Part shown: positions 35,580 through 45,087 of the stretch, one piece after another
Layout of the letters: each line of letters begins with the position of its first letter
How positions within the stretch are numbered: the stretch's first letter is position 1
Assembly (NCBI GenBank): GCA_041394605.1
Contig: JAWKHX010000004.1
Span: forward strand, 62,001-126,000
Length of the DNA stretch: 64,000 nt
Direction: 5' to 3'
Source of the DNA: UBA668 sp041394605
Lineage (GTDB): Bacteria > Actinomycetota > Acidimicrobiia > Acidimicrobiales > Ilumatobacteraceae
The notes under the pieces: model-generated
Seen by the model: the letters and a program-made list of their open reading frames with translations, nothing else
Database searches by the model: none
What the model was told of the DNA's origin: nothing
Made by a program: the position numbers and the translations under genes

Positions 35580-36086
35580 TTACGACGCTACCGACTGTTC
35601 CTCCGCAGTGGCAGGGTCCACCGGCTCGTCGGGTGCCCGGCGGAACATGCCGGCCAGGCTGGCGGCGGACAGCAGGAAGGCGCCGGCGGCGATCAGCAAC
35701 TCCACCAGTGCGAGGTGCTGCACCGTGCCCAGGTCGCCGAATCCGAACACGCTCTGCAGGGCGGCAGCGGCCATGCCGAACCACGGCAGGTAGCGGGCGT
35801 GGGCGAACGCTGCCGCAGCGAGCGCCAGCGGCAGCACGAAGGGCAGCAGGGTGACGAACACCGGGCGAGGCTCGGTCTCGGGGCCCAGCCACCAGGTGGC
35901 CAGCCCGACCGTGCGGGAACTGACCCACACCGCGGCGAACGCGCCCGCGGCGCCGGCCCACACGAACCAGAACGCCGTGCCCCACCCGGCGGTGAGCTGG
36001 CCCGGACGGGCGACGGGCTGGCGCTGCGGGCGGGGCAGCGGGCGCGGTGGCTCGTCGAGCGAGGTCGGCAGGGGCTCCATCACCAT
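35580..36086 (-). CDS. Small integral membrane protein of unknown function
   Basis: About 168 residues: a Pro/Arg-rich cytoplasmic N-terminus (PPRPLPRPQRQPVARPG), then four hydrophobic segments: FWFVWAGAAGAFAAVWVSS, VTLLPFVLPLALAAAAFA, YLPWFGMAAAALQSVFGF and ALVELLIAAGAFLLSAASL. The tail is short and acidic. It precedes argG by 3 bp on the same strand, so it is probably co-transcribed, but no link to arginine synthesis is evident. The start is uncertain between ATG 36086 and 36080; a longer frame to 36143 looks less likely. No family recognised. Confidence 0.65.
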   Translation of the reverse strand: MVMEPLPTSLDEPPRPLPRPQRQPVARPGQLTAGWGTAFWFVWAGAAGAFAAVWVSSRTVGLATWWLGPETEPRPVFVTLLPFVLPLALAAAAFAHARYLPWFGMAAAALQSVFGFGDLGTVQHLALVELLIAAGAFLLSAASLAGMFRRAPDEPVDPATAEEQSVAS

Positions 36087-36188
36087 CTCGGCACAGGGTA
36101 GTGGTGCACGCCGCCGGACGCCTGCCGGGCCTGCCCTCGACACCGCCCGCGGGAGGGGGAGGGGCCAGGCCCGCTAGCCTCTGCGCCC

Positions 36189-36959
36189 GTGACTGCGCCC
36201 GAGACCGGCCCCGGCGAGCCCTTCCGCAAGCTCAGCATCTTCTTCCCCATGTGGAACGAGGAGGCCTACATCGAGCGCGCCGTCGGCTACGCCCGTGAGG
36301 CCTGCCAGGACCTGCTGGCCAAGGGCGACATCCTGGACTACGAGCTCATCGTGGTGGACGACGCCAGCACCGACCGCACGCCGGAGATCGCCGACGCGAT
36401 GGCCGCCGCCGACCCGCACGTGCGGGTGGTGCACCACCCGGTGAACCGCAAGCTGGGCGGCTCGATGAAGACCGGCTTCGCCAGCGCCACGGGCGACGTG
36501 GTGCTCTACAGCGACGCCGACCTGCCCTTCGACATGGCCGAGGTGGCCCACGCCCTGCGGCTACTGAAGTACTACGAGGCGGACGTGGTGTCCGCCTACC
36601 GCCACGACCGCACCGGCGAGGGCGCCCTGCGGGCGGTCTACACCTTCTTCTACAACGTGCTCATCCGCCGCCTGTTCGGGGTGCGGATGCGCGACATCAA
36701 CTTCGCCTTCAAGCTCTGCCGCACCCGCATCTTCGACCACATCACGCTGAAGAGCGAGGGCTCGTTCATCGACGCCGAGCTCATCATCCGGGCCCGCAAG
36801 CTGGGCTTCCAGGTCATCCAGTTCGGGGTGGACTACTTCCCCCGCACCCGCGGCGAGAGCACGCTGGCGTCGGGCTCCGTCATCCGCCGGATCCTGCAGG
36901 AGATGTTCGCCCTCCGCAAGGAACTGAAGGACATCACCCCGGTCGTCGGCCAGGGCTGA
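36189..36959 (+). CDS. Family 2 glycosyltransferase (dolichyl-phosphate-sugar synthase-like)
   Basis: The 256-residue GT-A protein begins LSIFFPMWNEEAYIERAVGYA and carries the nucleotide-sugar motif IVVDDASTDRTPEIAD. The metal-binding DxD is in LYSDADLPFDMAE. The acceptor loop reads NVLIRRLFGVRMRDINFAFKLCR, with FIDAELIIRARKLGFQV after it. This is the layout of polyprenyl-phosphate mannose/glucose transferases. It has no long membrane helices, so it probably acts at the inner membrane face on a lipid-phosphate acceptor. The start is GTG 36189. Confidence 0.88.
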   Translation: MTAPETGPGEPFRKLSIFFPMWNEEAYIERAVGYAREACQDLLAKGDILDYELIVVDDASTDRTPEIADAMAAADPHVRVVHHPVNRKLGGSMKTGFASATGDVVLYSDADLPFDMAEVAHALRLLKYYEADVVSAYRHDRTGEGALRAVYTFFYNVLIRRLFGVRMRDINFAFKLCRTRIFDHITLKSEGSFIDAELIIRARKLGFQVIQFGVDYFPRTRGESTLASGSVIRRILQEMFALRKELKDITPVVGQG

Positions 36960-37052
36960 CCCGGCCCTTCGCGGCGGCACAGGTCACGTCGGCCCGCGGG
37001 CCACGGCGAGCCACCCGTTGGTAGATTGTCGGCCCGACCCCCCGGAGTACCC

Positions 37053-38450
37053 GTGAACACCCGCCGGCCACCCGAACCTGATCCCCGCCGTCGCCCTGGC
37101 CAGGGTGGCGCAGCGCGGCCGGGTGGCGCCCGCGGCACGGGTTCCGGTTCCGGTGCGCAGAGGCCGCGCAGTGCATCCTCCGGCAGCGGTCGCGCCCCCG
37201 CCGGTCGAGTCCCCGCCAGCGGCGCCCGCGCCGGCGCACGTCCCGCCGCCAGCCGCAGCACTGCCGGCCGTCCCGCCGCCAACCGCACGGGTGCCCAGCG
37301 GCGCCCCGCCGCACCCCAGCCCGAGGTCCGCCGATGGCTGCCGGCCATCGCCGCCGTGGGCGTGTTGGGCGTGGTGGTGTTCGCCGGCTTCTCCGGCAAG
37401 GACGACGCCGCCACCTCCGCGGAGACCATCGGCTCCAACCCCGGTGCCATCGACGACAGCCTGCTCACCGTGCCGGCCACCACGCTGGCCCCGGTGGTCA
37501 TCGGCTCCGACCCGACCATCGTCAAGACCCAGCTTTCGCAGACGCTCAGCAAGGGCATGTGGGGCGACGAGGTGAAGGCCCTCCAGCAGCGCCTCCACGA
37601 CCTCGGGTTCGACCCGGGCCCGGTGGACGGCCAGTTCGGATCCGGCACGGAGCAAGCGCTGTGGGCGTTCGAGGGCCTGTACTCCGGCCTCAAGTACGAC
37701 CAGCAGACCGGCAAGCTCACCAACGACCTGTGGCAGGCCATGCAGGACCCGCTGGTGTTCCAGCCCCGCCGCCAGGGTGGCGTGGGCAACACCCACATGG
37801 AGATCTACCTGGACCTCCAGGTGGGCATCGTGTTCACCGACGACAAGGCCGTGCTCATCACCCACATCTCGTCCGGCGAGCTGGACGAGAACGGCGAGCC
37901 GAAGTTGTGGTGCGAGCTCACCACGTACAACACCAATGAGTACGGCGAACCTCTGGACGAGCCGATCACCCGCGACGAGTGCGGCTACTCCAAGACACCC
38001 GGCGGCGTGTTCAAGTTCTACCGACGCTACGAGGGCAACCGGGTGGGGCCACTGGGTGGCATGTGGAACCCGGTGTACTTCAACTACGGCATCGCCGTGC
38101 ACGGCGCCAAGAACGTGCCCAACAAGCCGGCTTCGCACGGCTGCATCCGCATCCCCATGCACATCGCCGACTACTTCCCCTCGCTGGTGGCCAACGGCAA
38201 CCGGGTCTATGTGTGGGACGGCAAGCTCGAGCCCGAGCAGCAGTCGAAGAACTCGATGCTGCCGTCGTTCAACTTCCCGAACCCGGACTCCACGACCACG
38301 TCGTCGACCACCTCCACCACCAGCACGACGACGACGGTGAAGCCGACCACCACCACGGTGAAGGCCACCACCACGACCACGAAGCCGACCACCACCACGA
38401 CGTCAGCGCCGCCCACCACGTCGACCACGGTCCCCACCGAGACCACCTGA
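37053..38450 (+). CDS. L,D-transpeptidase (YkuD) with peptidoglycan-binding domain
   Basis: The 465-residue protein has a disordered, Arg/Pro/Gly/Ala-rich cytoplasmic region of about 95 residues, then one membrane helix (WLPAIAAVGVLGVVVFAGF). A PG_binding_1 domain follows (KGMWGDEVKALQQRLHDLGFDPGPVDG). The YkuD catalytic domain has AVHGAKNVPNKPASHGCIR with nucleophile Cys364. The tail, from about 415, is almost entirely Thr with Ser, Lys and Pro, a low-complexity wall-spanning stretch. It makes 3-3 crosslinks or attaches proteins to peptidoglycan. GTG 37053 follows a GGAG site; a TTG at 37026 is less likely. Confidence 0.9.
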   Translation: MNTRRPPEPDPRRRPGQGGAARPGGARGTGSGSGAQRPRSASSGSGRAPAGRVPASGARAGARPAASRSTAGRPAANRTGAQRRPAAPQPEVRRWLPAIAAVGVLGVVVFAGFSGKDDAATSAETIGSNPGAIDDSLLTVPATTLAPVVIGSDPTIVKTQLSQTLSKGMWGDEVKALQQRLHDLGFDPGPVDGQFGSGTEQALWAFEGLYSGLKYDQQTGKLTNDLWQAMQDPLVFQPRRQGGVGNTHMEIYLDLQVGIVFTDDKAVLITHISSGELDENGEPKLWCELTTYNTNEYGEPLDEPITRDECGYSKTPGGVFKFYRRYEGNRVGPLGGMWNPVYFNYGIAVHGAKNVPNKPASHGCIRIPMHIADYFPSLVANGNRVYVWDGKLEPEQQSKNSMLPSFNFPNPDSTTTSSTTSTTSTTTTVKPTTTTVKATTTTTKPTTTTTSAPPTTSTTVPTETT

Positions 38451-38477
38451 TCTCGGCCCGGTCCCCGGCGGGTGCGG

Positions 38478-40016
38478 TCAGCTGCTCTGGCAGACGGGCA
38501 GGCCGCCGAGCACGCCCTTGCGGAAGGCGTCCACCCGTTCGAACGCCGTGCCACGGATGTTGGTGTCGGCGGTCTCGTCGCTGCGGCCGATGGTGGTGAC
38601 GATGGCCTCGTCCAGGTCGCCAGCGGAGAGTTGCAGCCGATTCTCGCGGGCGTCGGGGATGGGCGGGACGATGAAACCGACCCATGCGCCGGTGAGGCAG
38701 TCGTTGGTGAGCGCCCGGGTCTCGCCGGTGCGCTGGCTGCCGATGGCCCGCTGGATGGCCTCGCTGTAGGCGTCGGAGAACAAGAAGCCCACGGACATGT
38801 CGCCGGTGAGCGGGTCCGCCGCCAGTTGCGCCATCACGTCCTGGTCCCAGTAGATGACGTTGTCGTCGGGGCAGTACACGGCGTTGCCGGGGAACTGCGA
38901 CTGGTCCACGCTGGGGCAGTTGGGGAATGGGCCGGCGTTGGGGAATGGCGCGAAGGTCGGAGGGGTGAAGGTGACCCCGTTGGCCTGTGTCAACTGCACC
39001 CAGAAGAAGTCCAGTGAACCTGGGATCAGCGTGACAATGTCGTCGGGACCGTTGACCGGGTCGGGGTTCGGATCCACCAGGGGCAGGTTGCCAGCGTTCT
39101 GGTCCTCGATGTCGAACGGGATGTCGATGAGGCTGGCGATGCGGTTCTCGTCGAAGAAGGTGGCGCAGCGGGTGACGCCACCGAGGAAGCCGTCCTGGTA
39201 GGCGCCCACCCGGTCGAAGCCGGTGCCGTGCGCGTTGGGGTCGTCCAGGCCGGCGCCGTCCACGGGGTCCTTCACCTCGAGCAGCGCGATCATGCCGGCG
39301 CGGACGTCGGCGTCGTCGAAGGTCACCAGGTCGCTGCCGCCGGAGGACACATGGGCCACCCATGCCCCGGCGAAGCAGTCCGCCTGCTGCTCCTTGAGGA
39401 TGGTCGGTTGGTCCCACCAGCCGTTCACCCGGGCCTGCACGGCATGGCCGAACTCGTGGGCCAGCACCACGCCCACGGCCTCCTTGCCCAGCTTGGACAC
39501 CAGTGCGGGCAGCAGTTGCTCGTCGTCGTAGGCCATGAAGTCGCCGAGGATGCAGTAGAAGGCGTTCATCTCCACATCGGCGTACTGGGTGGGGGAGCCG
39601 TCGGTACGGCAACTGGGGATGGGCTCCTGCCGGCTGGAGTACGCGGCGAACACGCCGCCCGACAGCGGCTCGAACGACTGCCCGCCGGTCATCTCCGGGT
39701 AGGCGTTGGCCCAGAAGGTCTGGATGTCGCCGAACACGGCGGTGAGGAAGCCGTCGTAGTCCCGCGCATCCTTGGTGGAACCGAAGTCCACCACGCCGGG
39801 GATGACCTCGTAGGTGCGTTCCACGGTGGTGGTGGGAGCGTCCGGGCCGGTGGTGACCGTTTCGTCGGGGAACAGGCCGCCGCCACCCCCGCCGCCACCG
39901 GCACCGCCATTCGACCCACGGGCGACCACGCCCGGGTCGGCACCACCGCAGGCCGCCACCAGGACTGCGGCGACAAGAACGAAGGCCATCACTCGAGTGC
40001 GCACGAACGGCAGCAT
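38478..40016 (-). CDS. Neutral zinc metallopeptidase lipoprotein with duplicated, inactive second domain
   Basis: The 512-residue protein has a lipoprotein signal (LVAAC), a Gly-rich linker, and a YpfJ-type metallopeptidase domain. The zinc motif is H187-E188-F-G-H191 with the later ligand region KEQQADCFAGAWV. It ends GTGFDRVGAYQDGFLGGVTRC. From about residue 330 a second copy begins (YCPDDNVIYWDQD). VGFLFSDAYSEAIQRA aligns with VGVVLAHEFGHAVQAR, LTNDCLTGAWVGF with the third-ligand segment, and GTAFERVDAFRKGVLGGLPVC with the first-domain end. The second copy has lost both zinc His. It is surface-anchored; the substrate is unknown. It diverges from the M24 peptidase gene. Confidence 0.85.
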   Translation of the reverse strand: MLPFVRTRVMAFVLVAAVLVAACGGADPGVVARGSNGGAGGGGGGGGLFPDETVTTGPDAPTTTVERTYEVIPGVVDFGSTKDARDYDGFLTAVFGDIQTFWANAYPEMTGGQSFEPLSGGVFAAYSSRQEPIPSCRTDGSPTQYADVEMNAFYCILGDFMAYDDEQLLPALVSKLGKEAVGVVLAHEFGHAVQARVNGWWDQPTILKEQQADCFAGAWVAHVSSGGSDLVTFDDADVRAGMIALLEVKDPVDGAGLDDPNAHGTGFDRVGAYQDGFLGGVTRCATFFDENRIASLIDIPFDIEDQNAGNLPLVDPNPDPVNGPDDIVTLIPGSLDFFWVQLTQANGVTFTPPTFAPFPNAGPFPNCPSVDQSQFPGNAVYCPDDNVIYWDQDVMAQLAADPLTGDMSVGFLFSDAYSEAIQRAIGSQRTGETRALTNDCLTGAWVGFIVPPIPDARENRLQLSAGDLDEAIVTTIGRSDETADTNIRGTAFERVDAFRKGVLGGLPVCQSS

Positions 40017-40037
40017 ATGCGCGGTGGACGGGCCAGA

Positions 40038-41165
40038 ATGGCCCGCATGGTTCCTGCCCTCCCCACCTCCGTCCTCCAGGCCCGGCTGCAGCGAGCCCGC
40101 ACCGTGATGGCCGAGACCGGGGTGGACACCCTGCTGCTGTCCGTCGGCAGCGACCTCCCGTACCTCACCGGCTACGAAGCCATGCCGCTGGAACGGCTGA
40201 CGATGCTGGTGGTGCCGCGGGACGAGCAGGCCACGCTGGTGATCCCCCGGTTGGAGGCACCGCGGGTGATGGAGCAGCCCGGCGTGTTCACCATCCTGCC
40301 GTGGGACGAGACGGATGATCCGGTGGCGCTCGTCGCCGCTCTCACCGCCACACCCGGCGTGGCCGCCGTGGGCGACACCATGTGGGCCCGCTTCCTGGTG
40401 GACCTGCTGGGCCACTGGCCCTCCGGCACCACGCGCTACGTGCGGTCCGCCACCGTGATGAGCCGTCTACGGGCCTGCAAGGACGCAGCCGAGATCGCCG
40501 CCCTGCAGGCCGCCGGTGCCGCCGCCGACCGGGTGGCCGCCCAGTTGCACGCCGGCCAGATCCCCCTGGCGGGCCGCACGGAGGCCCAGGTCAGCGCCGA
40601 CATCTCCGCCCGCCTGCTGGCCGAGGGGCACGACGTCGTCAACTTCGCCATCGTCGCCGCCGGCGAGAACGCCGCCTCGCCGCACCACCACCCGGGCGAC
40701 CGGGTCATCCGCGATGGCGAGATCGTGCTGTGCGACTTCGGCGGCACGATGGCCGGCTACTGCAGCGACATCACCCGCTGCGTGTACCTCGGTACCCCGC
40801 CCGCCGATGTGGCCGAGGCCTACGCCGTCCTCCACGATGCCCAGGCGGCCGGAGTGGCCGCGGGCGTGGTGGGCGCCGAGTGCCAGGCGGTGGACCGGGC
40901 GTCGCGCTCGGTCATCGCCGCGGCCGGGTTCGGGGAGTACTTCATCCACCGCACCGGCCACGGCATCGGCATGGAGGCCCACGAGGACCCGTACATGGTG
41001 GAGGGCAACACCGCTGCCATCGCCGCCGGCAACGCGTTCAGCGTGGAGCCGGGCATCTACGTGGCCGGGAAGTGGGGCATGCGGCTGGAGGACATCGTGG
41101 TGGCCACCGCCGACGGCCCGCTCAGCATGAACGCGGCCGATCATGCCCTGGTGACGCTGGGCTGA
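40038..41165 (+). CDS. M24-family metallopeptidase (Xaa-Pro aminopeptidase-like)
   Basis: The 375-residue protein has an N-terminal creatinase-like domain (ARTVMAETGVDTLLLSVGSDLPYLTGYEA) and a C-terminal pita-bread domain. The five metal ligands are visible: LCDFGGTMAGYCSDITR (two Asp), HRTGHGIGMEAHEDPY (His), AFSVEPGIY (Glu) and MRLEDIVVAT (Glu). The preceding GENAASPHHHPGD holds the substrate-side His. It removes an N-terminal residue before proline, or acts as a proline dipeptidase. It is cytoplasmic. ATG 40047 (MVPALP) is an alternative start 9 bases downstream. Confidence 0.92.
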   Translation: MARMVPALPTSVLQARLQRARTVMAETGVDTLLLSVGSDLPYLTGYEAMPLERLTMLVVPRDEQATLVIPRLEAPRVMEQPGVFTILPWDETDDPVALVAALTATPGVAAVGDTMWARFLVDLLGHWPSGTTRYVRSATVMSRLRACKDAAEIAALQAAGAAADRVAAQLHAGQIPLAGRTEAQVSADISARLLAEGHDVVNFAIVAAGENAASPHHHPGDRVIRDGEIVLCDFGGTMAGYCSDITRCVYLGTPPADVAEAYAVLHDAQAAGVAAGVVGAECQAVDRASRSVIAAAGFGEYFIHRTGHGIGMEAHEDPYMVEGNTAAIAAGNAFSVEPGIYVAGKWGMRLEDIVVATADGPLSMNAADHALVTLG

Positions 41166-41202
41166 GTCACCACCCGTTCACGAACGCGCGAAGCTGGCGG
41201 GC

Positions 41203-42573
41203 ATGACCGCCCTCGACGAGACCCGAGTGCCGTGGCACCTACGCGGCAACTACGCACCCGTGATGGAGGAGGTGGAGGCGTTCGACCTGCCGGTGGTGGG
41301 CCGGCTGCCGGTCGAGCTCAACGGCCGCTACTTCCGCAACGGGGCCAACCCGAAGCACGGGCCCACCGCCCACTGGTTCGCCGGTGACGGCATGCTGCAC
41401 GGCATCCGCCTGCGCGAGGGCCGGGCGGAGTGGTACCGCAACCGGTGGGTGCGCACCCGCCAGCTGGAGGGTGCCCGCCGCATCGACATGGAGAAGGGCA
41501 CGTTCGACCTCACCGTCGGCGCGGCCAACACCCACGTGTGGCGGCACGCCGGGCGGATCTTCGCCCTCGAGGAGGCCAGCTTCCCGAACGAGGTGTCACC
41601 AGAGCTGGACACCTTGGGCCCGTGTGATTTCGACGGCCGGCTGCAGGGCCCGATGACGGCGCACCCGCACACCTGCCCGGCGACGGGCGAGATGCACTTC
41701 TTCGGGTACGAACTGCTGCGGCCGCCGTACGTCACGTACCACGTGGCGGATGCGCAGGGGCGCCTGGTGCACACCCAGCCGATCGACGTGCCCGGGCCCA
41801 CGATGGTGCACGACTTCGCCATCAGCCGCCACTACGCGATCTTCCTCGACCTGCCCGTGGTGTTCGACCTGGAGATGGCGATGACCGGCACGATGCCGTT
41901 CGGCTGGCAGCCCGAGTACGGCGCCCGCATCGGCTTGCTGCACCGCGACCGCGCCCGCCGCGGTGAGGCGCCCCGCTGGTTCGACGTGCCGCTCTGCTAC
42001 GTGTTCCACATCATGAACGCCTGGGACGACGGCGCCGACGGCGAGGAAGCGCGCCATGTGTGGCTGGACGCCGGCCGTCACGCCTCCATGTGGGACGGCG
42101 GGCCGAACAACTTCCAGCCCAGCCTGATGTGGCGGTGGCGGTTCGACCTGGCCACGGGCGAGGTGCACGAGGAGCAACTGGACGACGTGTCGCACGCCTT
42201 CCCGCGGATCGACGAGCGCCTCACCGGGTTGCCCAACCGCTACGGCTGGGCGGTGGCGCCACGCGACGGCCGCTCCCGCGGCGACGACATGGACGCGGCG
42301 ACGGCCATCGTGAAGTACGACCTGCAGACGGGGGACCGCACCGTGCACGACCTCGGCCCTGCCGCGCAGAGCGGCGAGCCGGTGTTCGTGCCCGCTCACG
42401 CCGGCGCCGGCGAGGACCACGGCTACCTCGTCACCTTCGTCTACGACAAGGCCGACGACATGTCTCGGTTCGTCGTCCTCGACGCCGCGGACATGTCGGC
42501 CGCCCCGATCGCCGAGGTGCCGCTGCCTCAGCGCGTGCCGCACGGTTTCCACGGCAGCTGGTTCGCCGACTAG
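41203..42573 (+). CDS. Carotenoid oxygenase family protein (apocarotenoid/stilbene cleavage dioxygenase)
   Basis: The 456-residue seven-bladed propeller is of the RPE65/CCD family. It begins with LPVELNGRYFRNGANPKHG and HWFAGDGMLHGIRL. The four iron His are expected in MTAHPHTCPATGEMHFFGYE, TMVHDFAISRHYAIF, CYVFHIMNAWDDG, and the closing HGFHGSWF, all present. It oxidatively cleaves a conjugated double bond using non-heme iron. The cleavage substrate (apocarotenoid, stilbene or lignin-derived) cannot be told. An amidohydrolase gene follows 26 bp downstream on the same strand and may share its transcript. Confidence 0.93.
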   Translation: MTALDETRVPWHLRGNYAPVMEEVEAFDLPVVGRLPVELNGRYFRNGANPKHGPTAHWFAGDGMLHGIRLREGRAEWYRNRWVRTRQLEGARRIDMEKGTFDLTVGAANTHVWRHAGRIFALEEASFPNEVSPELDTLGPCDFDGRLQGPMTAHPHTCPATGEMHFFGYELLRPPYVTYHVADAQGRLVHTQPIDVPGPTMVHDFAISRHYAIFLDLPVVFDLEMAMTGTMPFGWQPEYGARIGLLHRDRARRGEAPRWFDVPLCYVFHIMNAWDDGADGEEARHVWLDAGRHASMWDGGPNNFQPSLMWRWRFDLATGEVHEEQLDDVSHAFPRIDERLTGLPNRYGWAVAPRDGRSRGDDMDAATAIVKYDLQTGDRTVHDLGPAAQSGEPVFVPAHAGAGEDHGYLVTFVYDKADDMSRFVVLDAADMSAAPIAEVPLPQRVPHGFHGSWFAD

Positions 42574-42599
42574 AGACAGAGGGCACAAGGGGGTTGCAC

Positions 42600-44336
42600 A
42601 TGTTCGATCTGGCCATCACCGGGGGGACCGTTGTCGACGGCACGGGGGCTGCGGGCCGCCGCGCCGACGTGGGGATCAAGGACGGACGGATCGCCGCCGT
42701 CGGCACGCTGGACGAGGGTGCCGCGCAGACCATCGACGCCACCGACCTGGTCGTCGCGCCGGGGGCCATCGACATCCACACCCACTACGACGCCCAGGCG
42801 TTCTGGGATACGACGCTCAGCCCGTCGCCGCTGCACGGCGTCACCACCGTGATGGCCGGCAACTGCGGCTTCACCATCGCCCCGCTCGCCGTGGACGGTG
42901 CCGGCATCGACGCCGGCGACGCCGACTACCTGATGCGCATGCTCGCCCGGGTGGAGGGCATGCCGCTGGAGAGCCTGCAGCAGGGCATCCCGTGGGGCGA
43001 GTGGACGTCCACCGCCGAGTACCTCGACCGGCTGGACGGGCGGCTGATGCCCAACGCCGGCTTCCTGGTCGGCCACTCCGCGCTGCGGCGTGTGGTGATG
43101 CACGACGACGCCACGGCCCGCCACGCCACCGAGGCCGAGCTGGAGCAGATGAAGGCGCTGCTGCGCGCCGGCCTGGCCGCCGGGGCGATGGGGTTCAGCA
43201 GCACCTGGTCGCCGAGCCACAACGACCACCTCGGCAACGCCGTGCCGTCGCGGTGCGCCAGCGAGGCCGAGCTGATCGCCCTGTGCGGCGTGGTCAGCGA
43301 GTTCCCCGGCACCCAGCTGGAGTTCATCCCCGCCGTCGGCCAGTTCAGTGACGACACCTTCCGGCTGATGGGCCGGATGAGCGCCGCCGCCAACCGGCCG
43401 CTGAACTGGAACCTGCTGCAGGTCTACGCCCAGAACTGGGATCTCGTGCAGCACCAGCTGGCCGGCTTCGACATCGCCGCCGCCGAGGGCGGGCGGGTGC
43501 TGGCCCTGACCCTGCCGGACACGTTCCGCCTGCGGCTCAACTTCACCAGCGGCTTCATCCTCGACATCCTCAACGGCTGGGACAAGCTGATGGCCCTGCC
43601 GGTGGAGGAGAAGCTGCGCCAGCTGCGCGACCCCGCGGGCCGGGCGGAGTGGAACCGCCTCGCCCAGGCCACTGAGGGCGCCCAGCGGGCCATCGCCAAC
43701 TGGGGCGGCTACTGGGTGCTGGAGACCTTCAGCGACGAGTGGAAGCCCTGCGAGGGGCGGATCATCGGGGAGATCGCCCAGGAGCTCGGCCGCGAGCCGT
43801 GGGACGTGCTGTGCGACATCGTCATCGCCGACGGCCTGCGCACCGTGATCGCCAACCAGGACCGCGGGCAGGACGACGCCACGTGGCGGCGCCGGGTGGA
43901 GGTGTGGCGCGACCACCGGGCCATCGTCGGCGCCAGCGACGCCGGCGCCCACCTGGACATGATCGACAGCTTCGCCTACTGCACCACGCTCCTGGCCCGG
44001 GCGGTCCGCGAGCACGGCCTGATGCCGCTGGAGGAAGCCGTCTACCGGCTCACCGGCGCCCAGGCCGAGCTGTACGGCATGCACGACCGCGGGCTGGTGC
44101 AGGAAGGCCGCTGGGCCGACCTGCAGGTGTTCGACCCGGCCACCGTCGGGCCTGGGCCGGTGGCGATGAGGTTCGACCTTCCGGGCGGCGCCGGCCGTGT
44201 CTACGGCGAGGCCGTCGGCGTCCACCACGTGGTGGTCAACGGTGTGCCGTGCGTGGAGGGCGGCGAGCTGCTGCCGGCCCGCCCCGGACGCATCCTGCGC
44301 AGCGGCACGGACACCCACACGGTGGCCGTCCGCTGA
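42600..44336 (+). CDS. N-acyl-D-amino-acid deacylase-type amidohydrolase
   Basis: The 578-residue metal-dependent hydrolase begins FDLAITGGTVVDGTGAAGRRADVGIKDGRI and has the metal motif GAIDIHTHYDAQ. GVTTVMAGNCGFTIAPL comes next (Cys of the D-aminoacylase subgroup). GFSSTWSPSHNDHLGNAVPSR lies in the middle, and VGASDAGAHLDMIDSF has the catalytic Asp. A small beta domain closes the protein (VVVNGVPCVEGGELL). An AAGGGGG ribosome site precedes ATG 42600. Family members act on D-amino-acid amides or related cyclic amides. Linkage to the carotenoid oxygenase upstream is by position only. Confidence 0.9.
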   Translation: MFDLAITGGTVVDGTGAAGRRADVGIKDGRIAAVGTLDEGAAQTIDATDLVVAPGAIDIHTHYDAQAFWDTTLSPSPLHGVTTVMAGNCGFTIAPLAVDGAGIDAGDADYLMRMLARVEGMPLESLQQGIPWGEWTSTAEYLDRLDGRLMPNAGFLVGHSALRRVVMHDDATARHATEAELEQMKALLRAGLAAGAMGFSSTWSPSHNDHLGNAVPSRCASEAELIALCGVVSEFPGTQLEFIPAVGQFSDDTFRLMGRMSAAANRPLNWNLLQVYAQNWDLVQHQLAGFDIAAAEGGRVLALTLPDTFRLRLNFTSGFILDILNGWDKLMALPVEEKLRQLRDPAGRAEWNRLAQATEGAQRAIANWGGYWVLETFSDEWKPCEGRIIGEIAQELGREPWDVLCDIVIADGLRTVIANQDRGQDDATWRRRVEVWRDHRAIVGASDAGAHLDMIDSFAYCTTLLARAVREHGLMPLEEAVYRLTGAQAELYGMHDRGLVQEGRWADLQVFDPATVGPGPVAMRFDLPGGAGRVYGEAVGVHHVVVNGVPCVEGGELLPARPGRILRSGTDTHTVAVR

Positions 44337-44373
44337 CGCTGCCCGAACTGCGGCGCCGCCGGGTCAGCGCGGG

Positions 44374-45063
44374 TCAGCCCAGGTCGAACGCCGCGTCGTC
44401 CACCGACGGGGCGAACATCGTCAGCTCGATCAGCACGTCGCTGTCGTCCACCATCGCCACCATGCCGTTGTCCATCACGCAGTAGACGGCGATGAACTGG
44501 TTGATGCCGTCCGACAGCGGAAGGTCCACACACGTGGCCGGCTGCTGGGCGAACGTCTCGTTGTGGGCGGTGGCAGGGCCCACGATCGCCGCTGCCTTGC
44601 GGCGGATGCGCACCGCCATGTCGGCGCCGTAGAAGTCGATGGACAGGGTGGTGTCGCTGGCCCGCTGGGCGAGCAGGCCGTCCTCGCACGGGCGTGACTC
44701 GTCGGTGCTGCAGGTCTGCTGGCCGGCAGCGGTGTCGCGGAACACAGCCGACCCGAGGGTGACCACCCGGTTGGCGCCATCGAGCTCCACGATCGCCTGG
44801 AAGTCGGTCTGGCCGAACTTCACCTGGCCGTTGTACACCGCCGTGATCGGCCCGCTGACGCCGGCGTCCAACTTGCTGAGCACGGCATCCACCGCCGTGT
44901 CGCCGGTGAGGTTGCCCGTGCCGTAGGGCTCGTCGTTGAAGTACGGCCGCTTGCCCACCGCGCACCCGACGAGGGGAACGAGGCAGACGGCGAGGAGAGC
45001 GGCGCGGCGACGGCGGGGCACGGGCAACGAGCGTACGGGGTCATCCGGCCGATGCGGCGGCAT
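44374..45063 (-). CDS. Lipoprotein of unknown function
   Basis: About 229 residues: an Arg-rich n-region, then a hydrophobic signal ending with lipobox LVGC. The mature part begins AVGKRPYFNDEPYGTGNLTGDTAVDAVL. It has mixed beta-strand character with Cys in QTCSTDESRPCED and CVDLPLSDGINQFIAVYCVMDNG, suggesting disulfides outside the membrane. It resembles small LppX/LprG-like or DUF lipoproteins only in general shape. The start is uncertain: ATG 45063, or GTG 45021 giving a conventional short signal peptide. It diverges from the membrane-protein gene that starts at 45088. Confidence 0.7.
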   Translation of the reverse strand: MPPHRPDDPVRSLPVPRRRRAALLAVCLVPLVGCAVGKRPYFNDEPYGTGNLTGDTAVDAVLSKLDAGVSGPITAVYNGQVKFGQTDFQAIVELDGANRVVTLGSAVFRDTAAGQQTCSTDESRPCEDGLLAQRASDTTLSIDFYGADMAVRIRRKAAAIVGPATAHNETFAQQPATCVDLPLSDGINQFIAVYCVMDNGMVAMVDDSDVLIELTMFAPSVDDAAFDLG

Positions 45064-45087
45064 CGGGTGACCGTTAGCCTGCCGGGC

